Below, one piece after another: positions 8,361 through 18,881 of a stretch of 64,000 nt of DNA. The notes under the pieces are model-generated. The model made no database searches and was not told where the DNA came from. It saw only the letters and a list, made by a program, of their open reading frames with translations. Made by a program: the position numbers and the translations under genes. The stretch lies in the NCBI RefSeq assembly GCF_001421015.2, contig NZ_CP013023.1, positions 4,457,501 to 4,521,500 of the forward strand. Reading direction: 5' to 3'. Source of the stretch: Paenibacillus bovis. GTDB taxonomy: Bacteria > Bacillota > Bacilli > Paenibacillales > Paenibacillaceae. Positions within the stretch are counted from its first letter, which is position 1. Every line of letters starts with the position of its first letter.

Positions 8361-8622
8361 CATTCAACCTCCTGTGATCATTCATGATCTTTTATCGCTG
8401 CAATTCGTCACAACTAATCATTATACCCGGTTATGTCGCAGCGATGTAGTTACAGATTGTTTTTTTGTTTGATCCACTTTTGTTGATCTCTGCTGCAGAT
8501 TTGACCTGCGCTTAACTCCACGCTAACACTGTAGGACTATACTGACCATTATACCTGCGATCGTACACGTTATCTTCTATCGCTTATTTCAAATTCACAG
8601 TACTCAAAGGATGGTTAGTCAT

Positions 8623-9252
8623 ATGGGAATTCACGCCTATTTCCGCTCACTCGATGATCTGGAACGTATTATTCGCTGCCCGGGCAAATTCAAATTTGAA
8701 CAGCACAGCGTGTCCGCCCACTCCTGGAAAGTGGTGCAATATGCCAAAACACTGGCAGATATCGAGGAAATGCACGGTGTCTCTATCGATTGGAAAAAAC
8801 TATATGAGATTACAAGCAGCCATGATTATGGCGAGATTTTTATCGGTGATATCAAAACACCGGTCAAGCACTCTTCTCTCGAGCTGCGCTCCCTGCTGCA
8901 AAAAGTAGAAGAAGGCATGATTGAGCATTTTATCGAAGAAAATATTCCGGATGATTTCAAGCCGATTTTTCGCAAACAGCTGCATGAAGGCAAGGATGAT
9001 TCGGTCGAAGGCATGATCCTGCAGGTCGCCGACAAAATGGATCAGGTCTACGAAGCTTTTTCGGAGCTGCAGCGCGGCAACACCGAAAAAGAATTTATCG
9101 CTATGTATCGTAATGCGCTGGTCAAAATCAAGCACGTCGATCTTCATTGTGTCGATTATTTTCTGGAAAATATTTTGCCGGATATGGTACATGAGGGCAC
9201 ATTTTCCACGATCGATATTAAGCGGATTACAGAGGAAGCACTGGCACTCTGA
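8623..9252 (+). CDS. HD-domain phosphohydrolase, YfbR-like (5'-deoxynucleotidase type)
   Basis: 209 residues. HD superfamily metal ligands are visible: EQHSVSAHSW (His) near residue 26, the SSHDYGE His-Asp pair near 67, and ADKMDQ near 133. The spacing and the opening AYFRSLDDLERIIR are typical of YfbR-like enzymes, which dephosphorylate deoxyribonucleoside 5'-monophosphates; activity here is inferred. The start is ATG 8623, with AAAGGATGG about 10 bases before it. The in-frame ATG at 8611 overlaps this ribosome site and is less likely. It is monocistronic. Confidence 0.8.
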   Translation: MGIHAYFRSLDDLERIIRCPGKFKFEQHSVSAHSWKVVQYAKTLADIEEMHGVSIDWKKLYEITSSHDYGEIFIGDIKTPVKHSSLELRSLLQKVEEGMIEHFIEENIPDDFKPIFRKQLHEGKDDSVEGMILQVADKMDQVYEAFSELQRGNTEKEFIAMYRNALVKIKHVDLHCVDYFLENILPDMVHEGTFSTIDIKRITEEALAL

Positions 9253-9669
9253 GCGATTATCCGTATTATATCTGCAGTCTCTATACATCTCCCTGTTGTT
9301 TCTAACCGGCCTGGGCCAATACTATGGCTATTGTCCGGATTGAATGCAGGCAGGTGTTTTTTGGCGTAGAATTTCATCCAGGATCGTAATAGATGAAAAC
9401 GCGTATTTAAAGTATCGCTCTTTATTTTGCCACGTATATTCGTAAGCGTTTCCTTTTTGGTTCATCTTTATTTTATGATTTTCATCATTTTTGTATTATT
9501 TTAGGCGAAATTGTTACAAAAGACTTAATAAATTGACGAATCATGTCGATATAAATAATAGTTCCAAATACCTGTTATTTATCAAAACCATTACTTTTAG
9601 ACTGGAAAACATCCTTTTACTTATCAATGCTGCTGATTACGTTTTTACCCAGCCAAAGGAGGAATTATC
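9253..9669 (+). other. Intergenic region, 417 bp, AT-rich
   Basis: No convincing gene. An open frame at 9491-9673 has no ribosome site and an atypical composition. The region holds a weak CCGG-flanked inverted repeat near 9304-9341 with T residues further on (possible terminator of the HD gene) and the PilZ promoter at 9533-9561. Confidence 0.5.
9533..9561 (+). promoter_or_regulatory. Candidate SigA promoter of the PilZ gene
   Basis: TTGACG (9533-9538), 17-base spacer, TAATAG (9556-9561). The leader to the start codon would be about 100 bases, AT-rich, with no structure I can identify. Confidence 0.5.
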
Positions 9670-10050
9670 ATGATAACACATAACCGCAGAAAAACCCCGT
9701 TCCGTTATGTATTAAAAGAACCTGTACCTTTTGCCCTGCATATTCTGCAAGTCAATGGCAAGAATGTTCATTCCAAGCCGATCCAGGCCCTACTGCTGGA
9801 TCTGAGCAGTGCAGGCTGCCGCCTGTCCGTCCCTGTAGATATTCAGGCAGATCATCAGGAAATCCGTGTCAGCATCCATATGCTGCTGCATGAAGAACCG
9901 CTATATCTGGAAGGCCGTCTGAAATGGAACCGTACAGAATCTGGACGCTACCATTATGGAGTAGAGATCGAATTCCCGCCGAACGGACGCGATCAGCTGC
10001 TTCGTGAACTGCGCATTCTTGCCAGCAAAAACAAAATTATTATCACCTGA
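9670..10050 (+). CDS. PilZ domain protein, putative c-di-GMP receptor
   Basis: 126 residues forming a single PilZ-like beta-barrel. The RRKTPFRY stretch near residues 6-13 corresponds to the arginine-rich binding motif. LLLDLSSAGCRLSVP (about 39-53) matches the DxSxxG motif. GRYHYGVEIEF fits the later strand. In PilZ proteins these two motifs bind cyclic di-GMP; the first is slightly divergent (R-x5-R rather than RxxxR), so binding should not be assumed. AAGGAGG lies 7 bases before ATG 9670. No flagellar or cellulose gene is adjacent. Confidence 0.78.
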   Translation: MITHNRRKTPFRYVLKEPVPFALHILQVNGKNVHSKPIQALLLDLSSAGCRLSVPVDIQADHQEIRVSIHMLLHEEPLYLEGRLKWNRTESGRYHYGVEIEFPPNGRDQLLRELRILASKNKIIIT

Positions 10051-10142
10051 TACATTCAGCTATTTTACTGTTCTGTACTTCCTTCCTTCTACTCTATTCC
10101 TGTGTATCCGGTGATCATATCCACCTGTACGTAGCGGTTTAC

Positions 10143-10171
10143 TTGAAAATACGCTGTCGCAAGCATACAAT
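10143..10171 (+). promoter_or_regulatory. Candidate SigA promoter of the first SDR gene
   Basis: TTGAAA (10143-10148), 17-base spacer, TACAAT (10166-10171); five of six positions match in each box. It lies about 50 bp before the start. Confidence 0.6.
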
Positions 10172-10219
10172 AAAGCAGCAGATTTCTGTATAATTATGCG
10201 GTAACGGAGGAGTAAAGGC

Positions 10220-10978
10220 ATGAGTGAGACGAAGAGTAAAGTAGCTGTAATCACCGGTGGTGGCAGCGGACTGGGACAGTCTGTAGCTATCAAACTGGCG
10301 GAATCAGGCATCAATATCAGTATTGTTGATATTTCGGAAAAGGCAGGTCAGGAGACGATTACGCTGCTGAAACCATACGGCATCAATGCTATTTTTATTC
10401 AGGCAGATGTCAGCCGGGCTGAAGATGTCAAAACGTATGTAGATCGTACTGTAGAACATTTTGGTACCATCGATATGTTTTTTAATAACGCAGGTATTTC
10501 CGGACCCGGTACCCTGTTTGCAGAAAATACGATTGAGCAGATCAATCAGGTAGTCGGCATTAATCTGCTGGGCGGATTGTACGGCATCAAATATGTACTG
10601 GAAGTAATGTTGAAGCAGGGCGGCGGTTCGATAGTAAATACTTCGTCGACCGCCGGACTGGTAGGTCAGGCCACTGTCGGTTCTTATTCGGCCACCAAGC
10701 ACGGTGTTATCGGAATCACGCGTACAATCGCTGTTGAATATGCCGATAAGGGTATCCATATTAATGCGATTGCTCCCGGTACTACCGAGACGCCGATGGT
10801 CCGGCAATATCGTCTGGATAACCCCGAGACCTTCCAGACTGTAGAAAATGCTATTCCGCAGCGTCGCCTGGGGCAACCCGAAGAGATCGCCGATCTGGTC
10901 GCTTTCCTGCTCAGTGACCGTGCCCGTTATATTAATGGCGCCGTCATCCCTATCGATGGCGGATTTACCGCTCAATAA
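10220..10978 (+). CDS. Short-chain dehydrogenase/reductase (SDR) family oxidoreductase
   Basis: 252 residues, the classical SDR length. Visible motifs: cofactor loop TGGGSGLG near residue 13, an Asp after the second strand (SIVDIS) suggesting NAD preference, NNAG near 91, catalytic Ser in NTSSTAG, YSATKHG (Tyr and Lys of the YxxxK motif) near 155, and the C-terminal IPIDGGF common in 3-oxoacyl-ACP reductase-like and alcohol dehydrogenase SDRs. The substrate cannot be told. GGAGGAG lies 7 bases before ATG 10220. It faces the AraC gene and ends at a shared terminator. Confidence 0.88.
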   Translation: MSETKSKVAVITGGGSGLGQSVAIKLAESGINISIVDISEKAGQETITLLKPYGINAIFIQADVSRAEDVKTYVDRTVEHFGTIDMFFNNAGISGPGTLFAENTIEQINQVVGINLLGGLYGIKYVLEVMLKQGGGSIVNTSSTAGLVGQATVGSYSATKHGVIGITRTIAVEYADKGIHINAIAPGTTETPMVRQYRLDNPETFQTVENAIPQRRLGQPEEIADLVAFLLSDRARYINGAVIPIDGGFTAQ

Positions 10979-11050
10979 TTATCAATATATCACTCGTACA
11001 TAATTAAAGGACTCCGACAGCAAATCCGGTATCCGCCTGTACATTTGCGA

Positions 11051-11083
11051 AATGCACCGTCTCTAATGACGGTGCATTTTTAT
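11051..11083 (+). terminator. Intrinsic terminator after the first SDR gene
   Basis: An 11-bp stem, AATGCACCGTC with GACGGTGCATT, and a short loop, followed by TTTT. On the minus strand it also lies just past the AraC stop, but with only a short T stretch. Confidence 0.85.
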
Positions 11084-11085
11084 TT

Positions 11086-12006
11086 CTATATGACTACCGG
11101 ACATTCACGCAACCGCTTGATATCGCTTATTGGCGGAAGACCGAATAACCGGGCATATTCGCGGCTGAACTGAGATGGGCTCTCATACCCGACCCGGTAG
11201 CCTACTTCCGCTGCATCTGCGGCTTCTGACAGCAGCAGGCGACGCGCTTCCTGAAGCCGTACCTGCTTTTGGTATTGCAGTGGACTCATACCTGTGACTT
11301 CCTTGAAATAACGATGTAGTGAAGAACTGCTCATGCTGGCTGCTGCTGCCAACTCCTCGATACGCAGCGGCTGATCGTAGTGCTGCTTGATCTGCTTGAT
11401 GACTCCGGCAACCCGGGACGTATTGCTGCCGGTCACTGCCAACTGACGTAATATATCTCCCTGTTGATCCTGCCAGATACGATACAGAATCTCGCGAATC
11501 AGCAGCGGTGCCAGTACATCGATATGATCCGGCGTTTCCAGCAGTCTGACCAGCCGTAGCATTGCATCGGTCAATCCCAAATCTGTCCGGCTCACACACA
11601 GCGCACGTTTTGCCGGGGATGCTGCAGCCTGCAGTTCAGTCTCCTGCACCATCTGCAGAATCTGCGCCGGATCAAGATCCAGCCGGACTGCCAGATAAGG
11701 ATGTTCATGATCCGCATCGATAACCTGACCGGAAATAGGCAGATCGACCGAGACGAGAAAATAATCCAGCGGGCCATATTCGTAACTCTCCTGTCCCAGC
11801 AGCACCTGCTTACGCCCCTGAGCTACCAGACAAATCGCCGGTTCGTAGATCATATGCACCGCATTGGTCACTTCACTATTGCGAATCAGAGTCAGGGATG
11901 GAATCTTTGTCGGCTGAATTCCTTCCTGATCCGTCCATCGTTCAATCTCACCTGCCAACTCCTGCAGGCGATCACGGATTCTCTGATCGGTATCTATCGT
12001 AGTCAT
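11086..12006 (-). CDS. AraC-family transcriptional regulator (AraC_N type)
   Basis: 306 residues. The N-terminal half is an AraC_N cupin-like sensor domain (ICLVAQGRKQVLLGQESYEY and DYFLVSVDLPISGQV). The C-terminal 100 residues carry two helix-turn-helix motifs (IEELAAAASMSSSSLHRYFK and the EVGYRVGYESPSQFSREY stretch). Regulators of this type (for example YqhC) often activate neighbouring oxidoreductase genes under aldehyde stress. The start is ATG 12006 with GGAGG 7 bases upstream; an in-frame extension to 12078 has no ribosome site. It is transcribed away from the Atu4866-like gene and lies between two SDR genes, its likely targets. Confidence 0.88.
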   Translation of the reverse strand: MTTIDTDQRIRDRLQELAGEIERWTDQEGIQPTKIPSLTLIRNSEVTNAVHMIYEPAICLVAQGRKQVLLGQESYEYGPLDYFLVSVDLPISGQVIDADHEHPYLAVRLDLDPAQILQMVQETELQAAASPAKRALCVSRTDLGLTDAMLRLVRLLETPDHIDVLAPLLIREILYRIWQDQQGDILRQLAVTGSNTSRVAGVIKQIKQHYDQPLRIEELAAAASMSSSSLHRYFKEVTGMSPLQYQKQVRLQEARRLLLSEAADAAEVGYRVGYESPSQFSREYARLFGLPPISDIKRLRECPVVI

Positions 12007-12296
12007 CTTGCTTCCTCCTGTCTGGACAGAATATATGGAATAAACATTTCTTAATAAGCCATTCTGACTAGAATCCATCTGTTCAATTTGATTCCTACTT
12101 TAACCAATTTGCGAGTTTCAGGCAAGAATCCGGGCTGATCTTGCTACCGTCTCCTACAGGACCTGGTTCATAATAAAGACATCAGCAAGCGGCAGTATTC
12201 ACGAGCTTCATATCCTGTTTGTCTCCTGCAAGCATCCTGTACTGCTGTCTATCACGTCGCTGCAATTTTAGTATAACCAGCAAAGGAGAGATTACC

Positions 12297-12551
12297 ATGT
12301 CCCAACCACCTGTATCCACTCATCCGTATATCGGCCTATGGGTAACCGAAGATGGGAATATCCGTCACGAATTATTACCAAATGGACGCTATGATGAAGC
12401 CAGAGGATCGATTACTAGTGCTTATACAGGCAGTTATACGATAACCGGTGATCATATTGACTATATCGATGATACCGGTTTTACCGCTGACGGCGATTTT
12501 CGCGAAGATGTACTTTATCATGCCGGGATGATTCTTTACCGTCAACAGTAG
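12297..12551 (+). CDS. Atu4866-like small protein
   Basis: 84 residues. The sequence YIGLWVTEDGNIRHELLPNG, followed by RYDEARG and DDTGFTADGDF, is characteristic of the Agrobacterium Atu4866 family, a small beta-barrel of unknown function. Family members are frequently found next to AraC_N regulators and SDR or aldo-keto reductases, as here. AAAGGAGAG lies about 6 bases before ATG 12297. An upstream in-frame start at 12219 has no ribosome site and adds an unrelated tail. Confidence 0.82.
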   Translation: MSQPPVSTHPYIGLWVTEDGNIRHELLPNGRYDEARGSITSAYTGSYTITGDHIDYIDDTGFTADGDFREDVLYHAGMILYRQQ

Positions 12552-12675
12552 TACTCATCGAATCATAAAAGATAGATTCGATGATAGATACACGTCTATA
12601 CGGTCCAATTAATTACACTGTCTGGGATATGTACCGTACACAGGTCCACATATGGAATTTTTCAAGTGATCCTTA

Positions 12676-12730
12676 TCAATATCAATCCCTTTGACACCTT
12701 CTCAATATCCTTTCGATAATTTTCAATATC
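12676..12730 (+). promoter_or_regulatory. SigA promoter and TCAATATC direct repeats before the second SDR gene
   Basis: TTGACA (12691-12696), 18-base spacer, GATAAT (12715-12720). The octamer TCAATATC occurs at 12676-12683, 12702-12709 and 12723-12730. The last two are 21 bp apart, two helical turns, and lie in the spacer and just after the -10 box. This suggests a regulator binding site; the AraC protein encoded nearby is a candidate. Confidence 0.55.
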
Positions 12731-12803
12731 CTATCAGGGATATTAACGACTCTTGTTATCTTCAAATGACACTTTAAAAATATATTTTACAGGAGGAATA
12801 ATT

Positions 12804-13541
12804 ATGTCTAATTTGAATAGAAAAGTGGTAGTTATTACAGGGGCGAGCAGTGGAATCGGAGAAGCAACTGCTCGTCTGCTCGCTGCCAAAGGAGCACATG
12901 TTGTTCTGGGAGCTCGTCGTACCGAACGTCTGGAAGTGATCACTTCCGAGATTGAGGCTACCGGTGGATCAGCAGCTTATATGCAACTGGATGTCACCCG
13001 GCTGGAGGAAATGGAACAGTTTATCCAGTTTGCTGTCCATACTTTCGGACAGGTGGATGTACTGCTGAATAATGCAGGAGTCATGCCGCTCTCTACTCTT
13101 GAAGAGATCAAGGTCGAAGAATGGAATCGTATGATTGATGTGAATATACGTGGAGTACTGCATGGTATAGCAGCAGGATTGCCACTGATGAAAAAGCAGG
13201 TCAACGGCCATTTTATCAATATCGCATCTATCGGCGCCTACAGTGTTACGCCTACAGCAGCAGTCTACTGTGCGACCAAATATGCTGTCAAAGCGATTAC
13301 AGATGGACTGCGCATGGAGACAGATTCCAGCATACGAGTCACGCTGATATCTCCGGGAGTCACCGAGTCGGAGCTGGCAGATACCATTTCCGATGAACAT
13401 GCCCGTCAGGCAATGAAAGAGTATCGCCGGGTTTCGATTCCGGCATCGGCTATTGCCAACGCTATTCTGTATGCAATCGAGCAGCCTGCAGAAGTGGACG
13501 TAAGCGAGATGATCATCCGTCCGGCTGCCAGCATTCACTAA
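12804..13541 (+). CDS. SDR family oxidoreductase (YdfG/YjgI-like group)
   Basis: 245 residues. Motifs: TGASSGIG near residue 11, an Arg after the second strand (GARRTERL), which usually favours NADP, NNAGV near 88, the Ser in INIASIGAY, and the YCATKYAVKAITDGLRME region that supplies Tyr and Lys and is typical of this SDR subgroup. It probably reduces a carbonyl substrate with NADPH. AGGAGG lies 7 bases before ATG 12804; the longer frame from 12753 is rejected. It has its own promoter with direct repeats. Confidence 0.88.
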   Translation: MSNLNRKVVVITGASSGIGEATARLLAAKGAHVVLGARRTERLEVITSEIEATGGSAAYMQLDVTRLEEMEQFIQFAVHTFGQVDVLLNNAGVMPLSTLEEIKVEEWNRMIDVNIRGVLHGIAAGLPLMKKQVNGHFINIASIGAYSVTPTAAVYCATKYAVKAITDGLRMETDSSIRVTLISPGVTESELADTISDEHARQAMKEYRRVSIPASAIANAILYAIEQPAEVDVSEMIIRPAASIH

Positions 13542-13690
13542 ATGTACCCACAGTACAAATGCATTAGCAATGCAAACTGTGCTAATCCCAGTAGCATTGG
13601 AGATATACAATAATTATAATCATGCGCCGATTATGATAATCTGTTGATGTATGTATTTATTTTTATGCATGAATGATCTATAGCATATAA

Positions 13691-13725
13691 AAAAGCCCCT
13701 GATCCAGGATCGGGGCTTCTTTTTC
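13691..13725. terminator. Bidirectional intrinsic terminator
   Basis: An AAAAGCCCC arm with GGGGCTT and an inner GATCC/GGATC stem, with A and T runs on both sides. It can serve the SDR gene on the plus strand and the small gene at 13789 on the minus strand. Confidence 0.85.
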
Positions 13726-13788
13726 ATATTAACGCTGTATGATATCAGCATAGCATCTTAATATACGGTTGTGATATTGCTTCCGGTC

Positions 13789-14100
13789 TTAGTACCGATA
13801 AGTCCCGGTTTGCTGACGCTTGGGCCCGTTTTCTTTAAAGGCACGGATAAAGCGTGTCGGGTCTTTGCGAATAGTGTACGAAAATACTCCTTTGCTCGTA
13901 TGCAGGTAAAACAATCCTTCGCCTGCCCCGAGTTTGCGATAGGACATATCGAATATATCACATAATGGAAATTCCCTGCGATGGGTAATCAGGCGATCTT
14001 CATACAGCACCATTTCCCGTTCATCGGTCAGGTATTTCTGCTCGCGGCCTGTAATCTCACGCTCGATTTTGTAATAAGGCTGTACGGCGATCTGCTTCAC
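13789..14100 (-). CDS. Small conserved-looking protein of unknown function
   Basis: 103 residues, basic C-terminus, no signal peptide or membrane span. The pattern of short strands (REMVLYEDRLITHRREFPLC, then GLFYLHTSKGVFSYTIR and a last helix DPTRFIRAFKEN) resembles a PH-like fold, such as bacterial proteins that place a substrate-binding strand around YLHT and end in a capping helix. This is shape-based inference. AGGGG lies about 9 bases before ATG 14100, and a shared terminator follows the stop. No operon partner. Confidence 0.6.
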   Translation of the reverse strand: MKQIAVQPYYKIEREITGREQKYLTDEREMVLYEDRLITHRREFPLCDIFDMSYRKLGAGEGLFYLHTSKGVFSYTIRKDPTRFIRAFKENGPKRQQTGTYRY

Positions 14101-14364
14101 TGCAACCCCTGCCTTCCCTTCGAGTATTCAGCGCAAGTGGAGCACACAACATGATGACTACGCTGACAGATCATTAGTATTTCGGCTTCCTAAAATGAAA
14201 CGTGATCCTATCTCTAATTTATATCGTCTTATTACCCAATTATTCGGCGGCGCCGTCAGTATACATAAGCCTTTTTGGAATAAAATCCGGAAATGAGCTA
14301 TTTTTTACATAACTCTTGATTTGGTAAGATTTTATTTTACATAGAGTTTACGAAAAAAGCCCTC

Positions 14365-15345
14365 TCAGGTGGTCTGACGGGCAATCAGCTTGTATTTCAG
14401 TGGTTCCGGCTGCAGCAGCGATTCCATCTGCTGCTTGTTCAGTACCGCCCATAACCGGCAAAAAGCATGGGTAGCCTGCTCGGCTATCGGATTATGGATA
14501 GTCGTAATTCCGAGGGTATCCGCCAGCTCCGTATTATCAAAACCAACAATCGCCAGCTGATCCGGGATAGAGATCCCCTGCTTGTTCGCTTCGGATTGGA
14601 TACCAATCGCTACATAATCATTGGCACACAGCACCGCCTGAGGAAGCTCTGCATCTGCAGCCAGCTGACGCAGTGCCTGTTCTCCGTCGGTTGGGGTAAA
14701 TACCGAATACCGGTACCAGTCTGTCCGTACCGGCAGATGGTGCTCCTGCATAAACTGCTCATAGGCTTCACGCCGACTCTGGGTATTCAGGCTCTCCACC
14801 CGGCCAAACAGATTGGCGATCCGCGTATAGCCCCTGGATATCAGATGTTCCAGAGCAAGCCGGTACCCTTCCGCCTGATCCATGGCAACAGAAGGAATCT
14901 CATCGCTGCCCATCCGCTGCCATGAGACGATCGGTCCATACTCGCAGTAGGCTTTGAGCAGTCGGGGTTCATTGACACAGGTAACGATTACCAGTCCATC
15001 GACTCTTTTGCTGCGCAGGTCTTCGAAAGCACGCAGTTCATTTTCCTTATCCCCGCGTGTCGTATATATAATTGTCTGAAAGCCGTAATCCATGGCGATA
15101 TCTACAAATTGATTCAAAAATGACAGTACAATCTCGCTTGTACTGGCCATCACAATACCGATCTGATGCGTCTGCCCGGTCGACAGGGAGACCGCATTCC
15201 GATTGGGCACATAGTTAAGCTGGTTCATAATATCCGTGATTTTCTCTCTCGCTTCCGGGCTCACATGGCGCGAATGATTGATTACCCGGGATACCGTTGC
15301 TCTGGAATAACCGGACAATCGAATAATCTCATCGAACTTGGACAT
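14365..15345 (-). CDS. LacI-family transcriptional repressor
   Basis: 326 residues. The N-terminal helix-turn-helix (SGYSRATVSRVINHSRHVSP, about residues 11-30) is followed by the hinge NAVSLSTGQ and a periplasmic-binding-protein-like sugar domain (IGIVMAS, VDGLVIV, SRGYTRIANL, VLCANDYVAIG, AIVGFDN). The start is ATG 15345 with AGGGG 7 bases upstream. The gene is divergent from the GH1 gene, and a palindrome typical of LacI operators lies between them, so it very likely represses 6-phospho-beta-glucosidase expression. The effector is unknown. Confidence 0.9.
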   Translation of the reverse strand: MSKFDEIIRLSGYSRATVSRVINHSRHVSPEAREKITDIMNQLNYVPNRNAVSLSTGQTHQIGIVMASTSEIVLSFLNQFVDIAMDYGFQTIIYTTRGDKENELRAFEDLRSKRVDGLVIVTCVNEPRLLKAYCEYGPIVSWQRMGSDEIPSVAMDQAEGYRLALEHLISRGYTRIANLFGRVESLNTQSRREAYEQFMQEHHLPVRTDWYRYSVFTPTDGEQALRQLAADAELPQAVLCANDYVAIGIQSEANKQGISIPDQLAIVGFDNTELADTLGITTIHNPIAEQATHAFCRLWAVLNKQQMESLLQPEPLKYKLIARQTT

Positions 15346-15372
15346 CGGACTTCCCCTTTTGTTTCTGAATAA

Positions 15373-16995
<1,623 letters not shown>

Positions 16996-17115
16996 GCTGC
17001 GTCAAACCAGCAGAATCAAACAGAACAGCTCTTATGATCCTGTTGAATATCAAGCAGAAAGATAATGAATGCTTGGTATAATGGGAAAGTATTCAGAAGA
17101 AATTGTATGTATACA

Positions 17116-17157
17116 AAGCTGGACACGGTGTTCATTATCACAGTGTCCAGCTTTTTT
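17116..17157 (+). terminator. Intrinsic terminator after the GH1 gene
   Basis: AAGCTGGACAC pairs with GTGTCCAGCTT around a short loop, then a T run. It lies about 120 bp past the stop. Confidence 0.85.
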
Positions 17158-17269
17158 ATATCCTTTCTTTATATCTTTTCAATATTATAGTTGGATAGGG
17201 AGGAACTTTGCGTGATTGCATGGTTTGTATCTACTATTCGTAGCGTAATTCTGTTTGTTTATTCACATC

Positions 17270-17321
17270 AAAAACCCCTATCCACAGAGTACCCTTTACA
17301 ACCTGCGGATAGGGGTTTTAC
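17270..17321 (-). terminator. Intrinsic terminator of the cell-wall hydrolase gene
   Basis: A 13-bp stem, AAAACCCCTATCC with GGATAGGGGTTTT, around a loop of about 25 bases. The T run is on the minus strand. Confidence 0.8.
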
Positions 17322-17342
17322 TATTAAAGATTGATTTAGTGA

Positions 17343-18050
17343 TTAGTTGGTAAAGATATGTTGGCCCACGGTAATGACAGCCGGACGTCTCATGCTCCAC
17401 TGCGAAGTCGCTATACGTGGATTGTAATAGTACAAAGATCCATTGGTTGGATCAACACCACGAAGTGCCTGACGCGCTGCGTTATATGCACTTTGATTTG
17501 GTTTGAGGTAATATTGGCCGTCTGCTACTGCCGTAAATTGCCCCGGCTGCATAACCACTTCCCAGATCGTATTAGGGAATTGGCCGGATTGAACACGATT
17601 CAGTACTACTGCACCAACAGCTACCTGTCCACGGAAAGATTCACCGCGAGCTTCACCATAAATGACATGAGCCAGGATATCTACTGCTTCCTTATCATTC
17701 GCATGATAACTTGCCACCCGGTTGCTGCTGGAACTGCTCACTCTTGCACTAGCAGTTACAATTCCGCTTCGTTTACCACCCAGCTTGGACAGTGTGGCCG
17801 GACCAGCGACGCCGTCTGCACTCAGTCCGTGCGCACGTTGAAATTGTTTTACTGCCGAAGTAGTGATACTTCCATAATATCCTGTTGTATTCGCGTGAAA
17901 GAACCCATGCTGGGCAAGCTGCCGTTGCAATTGAACAACATCTCCACTTCTCATGCCCTGAGTCAGGACAGCAGCGTCCGCGGGTGACGCCATCAGTGTA
18001 ATGCCTACAGCACAGGCACAGGATGCTATAAAAGCGGGTAGTTTTTTCAT
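17343..18050 (-). CDS. Secreted cell wall hydrolase, SleB/CwlJ type with peptidoglycan-binding domain
   Basis: 235 residues. Signal peptide to about ASPADA (residue 26). A PG_binding_1 domain follows (GDVVQLQRQLAQHGFF to DGVAGPATLSKLG, about 36-92), then a Ser-rich linker and a Hydrolase_2 catalytic domain (VIYGEARGESFRGQVAVGAV, with the conserved Glu, to the C-terminus). SleB-type enzymes are lytic transglycosylases that degrade cortex during germination; vegetative homologues also exist, so the role may be spore or general wall turnover. GGAGGT lies about 12 bases before ATG 18050, somewhat far. It is monocistronic. Confidence 0.88.
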   Translation of the reverse strand: MKKLPAFIASCACAVGITLMASPADAAVLTQGMRSGDVVQLQRQLAQHGFFHANTTGYYGSITTSAVKQFQRAHGLSADGVAGPATLSKLGGKRSGIVTASARVSSSSSNRVASYHANDKEAVDILAHVIYGEARGESFRGQVAVGAVVLNRVQSGQFPNTIWEVVMQPGQFTAVADGQYYLKPNQSAYNAARQALRGVDPTNGSLYYYNPRIATSQWSMRRPAVITVGQHIFTN

Positions 18051-18881
18051 AGTTCGTTATTACCTCCATTTTTTTGAATAGTCGGATCAGACAATGATGC
18101 TTGCTTGCTGCATGTCATCCTACTGTCGTTCCGGTTATGCGGGTACTCTGGTATGGAACTATATTATTAGGTATCGGCATTTGGCCTGGTATAAATAAAT
18201 AGCTCCTTTGAGTCGCGTTGCTCCGTTCGGTATTGCCCTGCTTCAAACAAGGAAATAAATAACGCATTACAAAAATGTAACCAGGTAAGCACATAAACAA
18301 TAAACATATTGGTAGCAGTATAGCATACCTTTTGGCTGACATCACCATGCCACGGACCCATAATATATGATTAAAACAAGCTTCTTAGGGTATTTTCCAG
18401 ATTTACGAAATTTAAACTGGGTCATATGTTTTAAGTTTGTGTGACTTTTGGTAACCAGCTGCATCATTAATATATTTCATTTTTGTCACCAAATCAAGTT
18501 AGATATGTATGATATGCCAAATATGACATAGTCTTAAAGACGTGTTTTTTTGTCGCTTTTATAATCAGATGTTCGTGTGTATTGCTACTATGAATAACTG
18601 GTTACCGGGAATTGCAATTGTTCAAAATACAGCGTTTTGATCTGGAACCGAGGTATGTCTATGATTGAATAAATACCATCATAAGCAGACTTACACCAGT
18701 CTATAGACAACTGTTTTTGAAAAAAAATTCCCAGTATACCATTCTTGCTTGCCACCTGTAAAATGACTGATCGATTGTATTGCCAACTACCCGTATATAA
18801 TTATCTATTTATAATTCCTGTTCACAGCTATTCATTACCGAAAAACCCCGACCTTTACTGCGGTTTGACTGCTTTGCCTTT
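18051..18881. other. Long AT-rich intergenic region, 831 bp
   Basis: No gene is supported. A hydrophobic open frame on the minus strand (18115-18348) lacks a ribosome site and is overlapped by another frame. A weak hairpin at about 18841-18868 on the minus strand (AAACC with GGTTT, then T residues) may end the M20 peptidase transcript. The rest (18360-18840) shows no clear promoter or repeat. Its length, compared with the 30-300 bp gaps elsewhere, leaves room for a small RNA or a lost gene. Confidence 0.5.

Noticed and set aside
9491..9673. A 60-residue frame before the PilZ gene
   Set aside because: It overlaps the PilZ promoter and ribosome site and has no start signal of its own.
18115..18348. 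A 77-residue hydrophobic frame in the long intergenic gap
   Set aside because: No ribosome site, overlapped by another frame, and the C-terminal half looks random.
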